Shown one piece after another: positions 32,030 through 43,500 of a stretch of DNA of 64,000 nt. Source of the DNA: Tribonema minus (lineage: Eukaryota > Sar > Xanthophyceae > Tribonematales > Tribonemataceae); the NCBI GenBank assembly GCA_017506865.1, contig JAFCMP010000124.1, forward strand, positions 1,178,001 through 1,242,000, written 5' to 3'. Position 1 is the stretch's first letter. Each line of letters starts with the position of its first letter. Both the position numbers and the translations under genes were made by a program. The notes below the pieces were generated by a model that saw nothing but the letters and a program-made list of their open reading frames with translations, did not search any database and was not told the DNA's origin.

Positions 32030-35000
32030 TCTAATTTGTGCCCAGTCTCACGTTCAAAACATCCGCAGCAGCACTGAGTCGGCTGAAGGAGCAAAGCTCG
32101 CAGGAACAAGCTAAGGGCTGAGAAGGTAGCACGAGAGCTTAAGATGCTGGGTGAGACGGTTATATCGTGTCAGTTAACCAGTGACGGCATAGCTGGATCC
32201 GACTCGCAGACCCCCCGACCCCAGTCGCACGTGCAGTTGTGCCCACCGTGCCACGCGCACTGCGGCACCGGTGGTGCCAGCGAAGGCGGCGGCATTGGCC
32301 GCTGCGTTGTCTGCGCCTAAGAATCCCCCCCAGATATTATCTGTGCCATGCGCGCCAATTGAGACGGCAGCGCCACTGGTGCCAGCAACTGTGCCAACTG
32401 CGCTGGTACTACCTAGCTACAGATGTGCAATGTGCACAGACCACCGCGCCATCATGATTCGCACTGGCGGCGCTGCTCGTTGATTCTGCCTCAGTCACCA
32501 TGAGTGTGACACCGGTAGTACCCGTCGTCGCGCTAGTTGCGCCGGTGTCCCCAGTTGCCAACAGTGTGCCTCAGGCGCAAGCAGCGCCAGTCGCACCCAT
32601 TCAACAAGTCGGTCAGCGCGCAATGGCGCCCCCTCAGTCCCCGGTTGCTCCGGTAGCTCACTGACAGACTGCACCAGTTGCACCGCAGGCTGGTAGTGTA
32701 GTGCAGCTTCGGGTTATAGCAGCTGCATCAGTGGTGCAGCAGGCTGCTATGCAGCGTCAGACACCAGTTGTATCGGTGGGCAGTGAAGTTGTTCCTAGAG
32801 ACCCCCGGACAACAACATGGAGTATGCCACTGTGGCGCATTCACATAGGGATCGTGCGCGCTGCTCATGACGCCCACGCCGAGGCTGCTATGCGAGAGCA
32901 TTGCACCAGCGCATTCAGGCTCTGACACAACAGATCTGTGAGTATAGCCGATACCCTAGACCAGATCCAGACTCACGGTAACGGTGTTTTAAATCACCTC
33001 AGTACGTCACTGCGTACCCAAGAGGCTGAGATGGCAGAGGTAGAGCGTAAGTATGGTCTTGCCACTGGCACCCGTGAGATGCGCAGTCATCGCTTTGAGT
33101 CTGCACAGTATGGGACTTTATTGACTACCGCGCTCAGACATCACAATGATGGGAACTTCACTCACTTTGTACATGATGAAGGCCCAGACAGTGGTGAATC
33201 TGAACTGCCACGGCGCTTGCGCGGCATCCGGTCTGTCTCACACGTTTTGGAGGGGAAATGTTCAGCATTCTATTTGCCCGACTCCAGAGTGCTGCAGACA
33301 GCACCAACGCGCAAAGTGCGCGCACCTGCTCCAGCAGCACATCACCTCGCTTCAAGTGCACAGGCAGTGGCAAGTCCACACTAACTTCAACCGTTACACT
33401 TGTTAAACTTAACAAGCCAAGAACAGACCTCAGAGGTATTGAAGGCAGTGGTGAAGAAATTATAACTCAGATTGGAAGGCAGAAGGCCTCCATCAGAGTC
33501 TTGGAGCGAAGCTGCGACATGCGTGGCGTTCCTCAATCGGCTTATTCACTGGCAGAAGCACTCATGCAGAGTTCGAGCAAGTGGCAGTACACTGACTCAT
33601 CGGATCTTACTCACCCAGTGCTGAATGAACATACACGAAATATGGAAACCCTTTCGTTCAGTGACCTCAGGCTGACGTAGGCGCCGATGATACAGTGTCT
33701 CACTGATGCTTGTAAGTATCTGTACCTTCGTGCAGCAGATGAAGCAAATTTGCAGAAGTTTCATGAGCTGAAAAGACTTTCTGGTAGTACCAGCCCCGAC
33801 CTCTGGGGTACCTAGTAGGCAGTATGAAGTTTGTCAACGAGTTGCCTTTGTGTTGTTGTCAAGAGTTAATGGCATGCATGACACCTGGGATTTGTAATAA
33901 TAATAAGTTACCGAAGGTAGTGGCCACTGCTCAGCAGAAGTGACAGTGGCAAGCTGTTTCCTAGAAGTATACTCAAAGAAAGCTGCGAAACATGGTGGGC
34001 GCCTCTGAGGGCACTCTCATTTCACAACCTTCTGAGCAAGGCCACAGCAAACGTCCATGGGACGGCGCTGAGAACAGCACTGACGAGTCAGAGTCAGATT
34101 CAGAGTCTGACTCCTGCCAACAGCGCAGTAAGGACTTGAAGTGCAAGGTAGCTGTGGCAATTGCTGCCGTAGCTGCGCTCACGCCAAGAGAGCGCAATGT
34201 CTTGTTCTCAAGCTAGCTACCAAGACAGTAGCACTGGCAGATACTATCATAGCCCTAATCTCCATAGTGCTCAGTGGTAAAGTTGCCACTGTGACAGAAT
34301 TGCAACTAGTCACTGATGACATCTGTCATCAAGCATGAGACATGCTCACTGAGCAGATGACTCAGAAGTTGCAATCAGTCATTCTACGGCACAAGACACA
34401 TGCTCGGAATGAAGTTGTGAGAGATGGCACAGATAGCATTTTTGCAAAAAAAGGGGGAGAACTTCTTGAAGAGGGAACCCTGAAATGTTCAAAAAAGTAC
34501 ATGTTTTTGAAATAACACGCAAGGTCACTCAAAATACTTATAAATGGTTTTGAGCTCGACACAGACTCAAATGCAATATGCAGCAAAGAGCCACAAATGA
34601 GGTCAGTCCCTGGAATATAGCGTTCTTTCTCTTCAGTGGCACAGCAGCCCTTGGCCAAGACAGTACCATGGGAAGAAAGGGCCTGAGTACACAGGCATTC
34701 TCAGTGAGATTTTATTCTCGTGCTGAGTACGGCTGGGCAACTTGAAGGCGCATTAGCCGCTAAATTGGTTCCCAAAGAGCTGATTTGAAGCGGCACGGCA
34801 TCTCAAAGGGTCCACAGCTGAGCGTTTGACTCACCTTGTTGTTGATGCTGATGAGGCAGTGTAGTCGCCAACGACAGTTGATGCAGCCTCAGGCAAGCAT
34901 ATTCCTAAGCTGAAATAATTGCCCAGACCCAAAGTTATGTTTACCACCTCTGCAAGTTGCAGAGAGTGCATTGGTCTTGTCAGATTATGGCAGTTGCTCG

Positions 35001-37100
35001 CATTTATATGTTAGGATCATAATGGCCTAATCAAGACAGGCATCCACAATGACCGAGAAGTGGGGTTCGCAGCTGCTGGTGGCGGACGCGGCGGGGGGGG
35101 GGGGGGCGGGGAGGGGGGGGGTGGCAGGGGGACCACGTGAAGGCGCTGGTGGGGCTTGTCCAGTGTCATGATGCAGATGGCAGAAGTGCGTGACCAGCAG
35201 CAAAGTTGCAAACAAAGTAGTACGCAAATCTGCTACACAGATGCACAGTATGAGGCAAGCCCAGCAATAGATCTTACTCGGTTGCAGATCTTACTGGAGA
35301 AGCTACCCAGACTGCCAGTGCCCAAATCATCTTTTGAGGTGAGATGGTACAGTTACTGTACCAGTCTCATGCAGGCTATAAGCACGACCACTTGCGGCTT
35401 CCCCCTGTCCCTCATAATCTTCAAGTGCAATATACTTGGGGGGACTCGCAGGTTGAGTTACAACTGAGGCCGAGGACTCCCTCTTCCTGAAGAGAGGAGC
35501 CGGACTGCATCACGGCGCTGGCATCACCCCCGTGTTTAGCACGTGCAATGCTGCTGCTACTGTCAGACTGCAGAGCAGCGCCTACACTACTGCCAGGCTG
35601 CGGCGTGGCACCGGCGCTACGTCCACGCGCAGCGCAACACCACTGTCAATAGCCAGCTGTGGCTTGGTGTTGTCGCTGTGCCCACACGCTGGACGCACCA
35701 TTCTGACTTGCGGCGTTGTGCTGGCATTATGCGAAAACTCCGCGCACGCGCCGCTGCAGCCATGGCCGACGGCACGGGCCAGGCGCAGACGCCATGTGCC
35801 ACATGCCTTGTAGTCTGCGTCCTTAAACCGCCAGACTTGTGTCGCGATGCAGCAGTCAGCAGCGCCACTAAAGAGCGCCTTCGCCACCGCCACCACCGCC
35901 GGCAGTGCTGCCGCTGTTGCTTGTGGCGCGGTCGCTGCTGCTGGGGTAGCAGGTACTTTCGCCGCCACTGCGGCAGCGGGCAAGTGAGTTGGCAGGCGCA
36001 CCGCGTCTGTCTGCCGTTCCTGGCTGGATTGTGGGAGCTGGACAGTGTAGAATGGCATGGGGTTTTGAGGTCATCGGTGTACAGCGAGGTTTCTGGCGGC
36101 TCGGGATTCAGTGAGAGGCTCGCCATCTGCCGCGCCTTACCGCTTGTAGATGATGTGCGCGCCCTGGACGTAACGCAAACTTTCAGCTGCGTTGGCGGCG
36201 CCGCGGCCACGCGCAGACGTAGCTGATGCGTGGGCCGCTGCTGCCGGCTTGGAGTGAGCGGGCTTGAAGAGGAAGTTGCACTGGCAGAAGCAGGTGGGCT
36301 CAGGCTGAAGTGGGGCCTGACGCACGGATATCAGACTGGTGCGCGCACCATTGAATGGTTGCTAAAGACGGCACCATAGTTTCTGCTGGTGAATGCATTG
36401 TTGAGGGGGGCGCAGCGGGCGTTCAAATTGGCAATGCGCTGGCGCCGCCGCCTGTGGAAGATGCTGCCACAGTACGTACGGCAGCCTCCTCCCCCCTTTG
36501 GTCGCGCAATACTGCTGCGTTGGCGTCAGGTGCAACAGTGCGCCGCGCCAATGCATTGTCCAACATCAAGTTGAAGCTGCGGCGCTGCGAATTGCGTACG
36601 CGCTCCGCTGCCGCATTGCAAAGTTGGGGACTGCAAAACCCTGCTGCGTTCAGGTCCTACCGAGCGCGCTGGTGCGCCTTGCAATGCGGCTGTGCTTGAG
36701 GAGGTAATGGTGAAGCGGTACATACAATGGGCTGGGCAGTGGGCTGCCATCGCAATCTTTTAAGGCGTGCCGGACGCACTCATATTATCAAACAGCGGTA
36801 GTTGCCGTGAGCGCGCTCCTCAATTACGACCGTGACGTGTCAGCCATACTGGCAGCGATGTTCGCATGCTGGATGATGCGTGCTGCTGCTGCTGCACAGT
36901 GTGCAACTGCAGCGGCTGCTGCTGAGCAGCTGCGGCAGCCACAAGCGGCGCGCTGTGCATGCTGACTGTCATCTGGGGCGAGGCGTCACTTTTGCCCACG
37001 CGACGCTTGTGCCCCTAAGTGCTCCCCCCATCAGACCCACTGCAGGGCTGGCCTGCAAAGTATCTACAGTGAAAAGTAGTGGCAAGTGAGCAAAAGCAGT
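32030..37100 (+). pseudogene. Decayed coding-like stretch, origin unresolved
   Basis: Plus-strand segments with coding-like composition follow each other without a continuous frame: Pro/Ala/Val/Gln-rich sequence near 32240-32700, a mixed segment near 32940-33380, another near 33380-33680, a Ser/Asp-rich one near 33990-34220, and Ala/Arg-rich ones at 35540-36230 and 36390-36700. Splice sites are weak and no domain is recognisable. This could be an old gene or an old mobile-element body. It looks broken in many places and I do not propose a product. A G-run of about 30 bases lies at 35088-35120. Confidence 0.3.
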
Positions 37101-37548
37101 CATGTTGAAGCTACAAGCGCAGTCTTACATCATGGCGTTACATCAGACGTAGGGGGTTTTGGCAGAACTGCCCCAAGCGAAAGAAGAAAGTTGAAGTGAC
37201 ACGCACAGATTACTTCAAAAGCTTTTTTCCGTTACTTCCGTTGTTGTAGTTTGTGTGTAAACGTTTGTTTGGGGGTGTGTATGACGACGGCAAGTACCAG
37301 TGAGGCGAACGATCGCACACACATGAGCGTTTGAAGGCCTTCTGCTCCAGCTCGACTATGAGCTCAGAGGTGGGGCACTAATTCGGTTAAATTACAATTG
37401 CTCAAGCGGCGGCGGGGCCTGCTGCAGTCGTTTGTTGGTCGCAAGAAGCAGATACATCGTGAAATCGATGTCTCGCGCTCGTTTCAAAACAGTGATGCGT
37501 TCTTTGGCGGCTCACCCATGATTTCACTAACTTCAGTCTCATGACGCC

Positions 37549-40500
37549 ATGTTGTCTACCAAACGGGCAGAGGCGGCCTGGAGATTGGGTGGCGGCGGGA
37601 AGCGGGTCAGGACGCAAAGCCAATGGGTTTTACCTGCAGTTACGGTGAGTGCGGATCGCATTATAATAAGATATCACGACGTTCGCGAATCATGACAATC
37701 TCTGTACGCAGCCTTCGACGGGACCAGATTTGATAATAGTGACTGCTTCCAGCACACCATGCACCAGAAGAATGCTTCAGGGTTTGACCATATGCGTACG
37801 TAGTGGCTTTGCTGGAGATCATGTAAAGCACAATTATCTACCCTGCAGCTTCTTGTGTTTTGGCGTTGCGTTGATGTCTGAGACAATCAGCTAGCACCGG
37901 CCAGCACCCATGAAATCTGGATTGAAAGCCTTCTTCTTTCCACTGCATCAGTTTTGGATATTTGTTTTCTGAACGTCACGTCACTCAGCGTTTTGACGTC
38001 ACACCAGCTGTTGTTTTTGGTGGGGGGGAGCCAGCCGCATGACGCGGACAGGACATGTGCACTTGTTGCGGGCAGCTTCTTGACATGTCTGCCGCACACA
38101 GCTGGGTCATGTGTATGATCCAGTGAATGCGCTTTTTGTGGCGTGTTCGAAGCGACAGCATGTGTAGCGCTGCAACTGAAGCCATCAAGTATCAAGATCG
38201 CAGAAGTATTTGTGTTTACACTTTTAGATCTGTGAATGACAAGCAGTACAGGCTTGGAATACCTGTCCATCCAGCTCCCCTGTTGGGTCATCTTTCAAGC
38301 AAGCTGTGTGTCCTGTGGACCCTTTTTTATTTGCCATACATGTTGGCTCTCGGATGGAGCTTTGATGCTGCTGTTCACATCAAACAGGCGCAACATTGTG
38401 TTCGTGCTCAGCACTGTCTGCGCTCTGTCACCGTTCATGATGCTGCCATTACGCACTGCTCAACCTGAGTGATTTGTGCGGCCGTCCTTGTGGACATGCA
38501 GGCCAGCTACCGTGTCCGCATAGAGGGGATCGCGCAACGCACGTGCGGCGACCGCGTGCGAGAACTGGTGCGACCGCATGGCGCTGTTGTACGCCTCATC
38601 GTTGACATGTAAGTGCAGTCAGTGCTTGTCAGCCACTTAAATCGGCGCTTGTGTAGGGTCGGGTGGCCCAGTGTCTGGTGCGTGCACAATTACTTCTTCT
38701 GGTGCGGCAATGTACCTCAAGCACGGTGACGCTTCACATTCAGCAGTAGATCTCTGGGTGTAGTCATGCACTCCGTATCAGCCGCCCTTGGCTTGTCAAC
38801 TACGCGTTCATGGCTGGTATCCAAGTGCTCTGCCGCCGCTCACAGCATTCTTGAAGCTCCATTTGAGTTAGGTGGGCAGTGACTGGGAGCTGGGATGCTT
38901 GCGTGTCAAAAATACAAACCGTCAGAAGATTGTGCTTCGCTTGAGGATCACTCAGCTATGCCAACAAGTTATATTACGAAGACCCACAGGCACAGCTTGT
39001 ACATCATGGGCTTGTCTTTGCAGTGGATTGGTGAAATGCTCATCTGCTTGCATGCCCGCAGGATGGATAACTCCACAACGTGTGGAGCCATGTAATCATC
39101 AGACTTGAACTTGCAAGTGTTTGCATCTGTGCACGATGCCTATCGACAGAGTGTTTGCATCTTGCATGCGCCATGTCTGCAGGAATGCCCTAGGCGTGCC
39201 GGCAGGGGGTGCGACAGTTGCATACGCAACGCCAGAGGATGCCAATGCTGCGGCCAAGCGGCTGAACAGGATCACAGTGGACAGCGGTGAGACTTATTGC
39301 ACACTGCCAACAAGGCATCTGACGTTTTTACATACTTGCAGGGTTTGGGTCATTGGGGCTCATTGTGCACCTTCAGTTTAGGAGTTAGGAGTATTACAGA
39401 GTTTATGAATTAAGGGCCGTCCGTCTGACAATGCACCTTCCCTTCGCAAGTGGACTGACCATGCGCGTCCTCATGGGGCCGCTGGTGTAGCAACCCTCCT
39501 CCCTGAAAGCCTCTGCCTTGCTCTGTGCGCACTCCGACAGTACCAAAGCTCAGCTCACATCCTCAATCTCGTATTGCTGCCTTATGTGACTACAGCCACT
39601 TGCCGAGTACGTGAAAAAGTTGCTGACGACCACTGTGCGGCAAGTGGTTCGTCAGCGACGTTTGTTTTTGACAAGACTGAGGGTTAACACAATGTGACTC
39701 TTTGCAGCAGTGCTCAAAGTTCAGCCGGACAGTTTCATGCTTCAGCACCCAGCGTTGACATCTCTTCTGCTGCGGGTTCCGTTGCTGTTGCCGCTTGCTC
39801 CCAGCTGTCTGGACCGTCTATGAGCTTGACAACACTGGCGCCACAAGCGTGAGTTCAATGCTGTCATGACACGTTATCATATGTCCAGCATGAAGCATGA
39901 GAAGCACCTGATATGTACCTTAGCCTGCTGTCAATCACCATTCAGCAGAACGATGCAGCCTGTCTGCGATCACCCCGTATGCATCAACACAGCACTACAT
40001 AGCTCGCCTATGAGTTCTGATCTGTTGACCCGCCTGCTTGGTCGAGATTTTGCACTTCAGAGTTTGATGACCTTGGGCGCTGTCACGATTCGCGTTGAGC
40101 CAATATTGGTGGTCTGCAATTTATGCAGATGTGCACCACTTCCTGCTCGGTCAACACCTGGCGGATGACGCTTGGCGCTCACTCATTACTCCCTGCCATC
40201 TTGTGGTCCGCAGACTGCGGGAGCCGCCTCCTCTTCAAGCACTGTCGCCCCTGCGGCATCGACCACTGATGGTAACAGCGTGGCGGCGGCGGCAGCAGCG
40301 GCAGCAATGACGACAGCAGTGGCATTGGCAACAGAGGCGATGGCAACGTGCCGACTGTTGCTTGAAGCCTGGCGCTCGATCCTCAGGCTGGCTTCAATAA
40401 CGTCGTCCTCGTCCCTGCCCCCGCTGGCCGCATCGCTTCCTCTGCACTTCTGCCGAGCGGCCACATGGGTTTCGCTGGTGCGGTGCAGGTCAGTGCTATC

Positions 40501-43500
40501 GCGAAGAGCACTCAGGGGAAGGGGCAGATAAGCTGCTCATTTGTAGCCGCAAGGGCTGCGCCCGCATGTTTTGACATGGCACCGATTTGCTCCACATTGT
40601 ACATAGTGTATATTGAGGTATCATGTACCATCATTAGGCTCGAACGCAGGTGGTATAATGTGGTTGACGTCACACAGCACAGTTGCCAGCTCATTTGTCT
40701 CTGTATTCGTGTGCATTGATTGCAGTCAAGTTTTCAACAGTGCACAGTATAGGATGAACTGCGGTTATCTCAGCGGTAACCTGTTTAAATTCTGGCAGGT
40801 AATTACGCACAGATGCCTGCATGACATTGCCAGCATCTGTACGAGTGGAACTGCGGATGTGCTGCTTGTCACAGCATACTTAGGTCGCGGTGTTGTAATG
40901 CCTGCTCTTTTCGGAGTTCAATCAGCAACATCTGGATTGGCAGGCACGTACCTCACAATAAAGGCAGACAACCCCCCCCTGAACCAGTGTGGCATATTGC
41001 GGGCGGCGTTGGTGCACTGCTGACATCTTTACGTCTAACGTCAATTCACCCTTGTCATATGCTTGCAGCATGAGGAGGAGCACGGCACGAAGCGGTCAGG
41101 CAGCCCGCCCCTTGATGACCTGGAGCGGCGGGTCAAGCCCCATGCCTCATTCAATGCTGCGGTCAGTGCTCGATGCCTTGCGCAAAATCAGATTGTGGTT
41201 GTTCTTGCACCTCAACAACCGTTTATTATGCATATTTTTGTTTGCTGACTGATATGGCACAAGCTGTAGGTAAGAGTTACTTTGGCAACAGGTGGTCATG
41301 ATCGTCCAGTACTTGCAAGCTAGTAGCACAGGCGGTAACGTTCTATCAAGTCGTCAGTGGCGGTGACATGCCGGTCGATACCCTTTGTAGTTGTGAACGT
41401 TCACGTACTTGACATCTGCCACCATTATGCAGCGGGCATTGTATTTGTAGCTTGCACGCCACAATCATTGCATTCCGTATTTGCATGCACATCTCTTGTT
41501 CGTGGCGCCTTGGAGGATACACCTGCGTATCCTCGCTTTTACGTTCACCTTCGTGCTTGTCTTTCAGTCATAGTTCCTGCTTTGGCAGCGCGGACATGGT
41601 GATGCTCAACTAAGTGTTGCTGATTGGTTGCACAACTTGGTGATGACATGAAACACTGTCACTGACTTCTGAGGACCGACACATACATGGCATCAGCTCG
41701 CACTGAGCCCCTCACCAATCTCTTGCCACCTTGGATGATGTTCAGGCCGGCAGTGAGTCCACAGCATGTGCTACCGGCACTGCAGTCAGCACTGACACCA
41801 GCAGCAGTGACAGGGACAGGGACAGCAGTGACTTGCTCTTCATCGTTGCATGCTATTACCCTCTTTGAGCCTTCGACGTGTTCCACACCTCAGGTGGCAT
41901 GCAAGCACCAGATCTCATTGATTGCCCTTTTGAACATGTGTCCCACAGACTGCAAGCGGGTCAACATCGAGCGCTGCTGCCTCCAACAGTACAAGCACTG
42001 GCGTGAGTGACAGCGACTTAGGCAATGACAGCAGCTTCGGCAACGGCGGCGGCAGCAGCGGCGACGGCAGCGGCAGCATGGGGTCTGCTGCCAGCAGTGG
42101 AGCGCCTGCTCCTGGTACCGACGCTGCATTTGTCCCTGGCTCTGGTGGCTGGATTTTCATCCCCACGGTCCCTCTCGTAGGCGGGCTTGAGGCTTCCGAC
42201 GGTGCGGCGCAGGTCAGTGTTCTTGCTGTTTGAAAGGTAAACCATTGTGCACTCACAGCATTTAACATTTTACGCGCGCTGTCTCAAGGCGATGAGGTGA
42301 CGACTTCAGTGGCGTGTATGAACGCATAGAGCACTTCAACCGATGGCTCATTCTCTGTCACTCTTTTCAATGGCGGGTAGCATTGGTGGCGCTGCTGATG
42401 CACTCCATGACTAACTTCAACTGTATTTCGTTTTGTCGTATCTTTGCAGCCTGAGCAGGACTGCGGCAAGAAGCGGACTCGCAGCCCAGCCCTCGATGAC
42501 GTTGAGAGGCGTGTGAAGACCCACGCCTCGCCCATCACTGCGGTCAGTGGAACATGCTTTGCACATTGTACTAATTTCTAGCATGTCCAGAACCATCATG
42601 GTGAGGTTTGTATGTAGAGGCACGATGTTAGAGCCGTCTGACCTCGAAACATGGATCTGGTCGGTTAGCAGTCGATGGAAAAACGAGTTGGTGCTGCTCG
42701 GGCTGACCGTGCTTATATCAAGCCCACCTGCCGCTCGCCGCTTCATGACTGAACGGAGGTTTTGGCGTAAGTGTTCATGACTGCTCAAGCAGCAATGAAG
42801 CACACGTCACGGCCGCTGCAGCTTTCGTTCTTTTGCTTGCCGGCATCATTCGCTGCCAACTTCAATTAGTGGACCACCCCTATCTTCAAACCCTAGTTGG
42901 AGGGCTGAATTTCGCCCAGGGTTTGACCTAACTCTACTTATGCCCCAGGACAATGTAGGAGCGGTCACAGTATAAGAGAGCAGTGAGGCTGGCGGGACGG
43001 GCCTGCCCTTATGGTACAGCCGCCCCTTGCGTTGCCGCAGAGAGTGACTATCCAGCAAGCTCAAGTGATTGTCAGCGGTGCGCGTTTTGCAATTTTGAAA
43101 CTTGAGGAGCCTACATGTCATCGCTTCTACGTTGACACGCCGTCAGTGCGTGAATCACTCTCCCGCTTTGCTAGTCAGACGACGCCATGCTTGCTACTGT
43201 CTGCACTCAACGCTTTAAGCTGTTGATGCTGTGCTGACATGCCACGTGTTTTGCTCCCCATGTACAGTGACTTGATCAAGTCTAACGCGTTCATGGCATC
43301 AGCTCGCACTCAAACACTGCCGCCCTTTTAATTTGCAGGTAAGCAGCATATCCACGGCAAACGCTACCGGCACTCCCGCGGCTAGCACTGACTACAGCAG
43401 CGGAAGCGTCTGCAAGGGCAGTGACGGCGGCGGCAGCACTGCTGACATTGGCAGCAGTGGCGGCGAAGCCACCAGTGCCGGCGGCAGGGGCGAACGCGGC

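Noticed and set aside
35532-36226. 227-codon Arg/Cys-rich plus-strand frame as an intact gene
   Set aside because: The composition switches part way, another frame is more coding-like near 35850-35990, and no start, splice or domain supports it.
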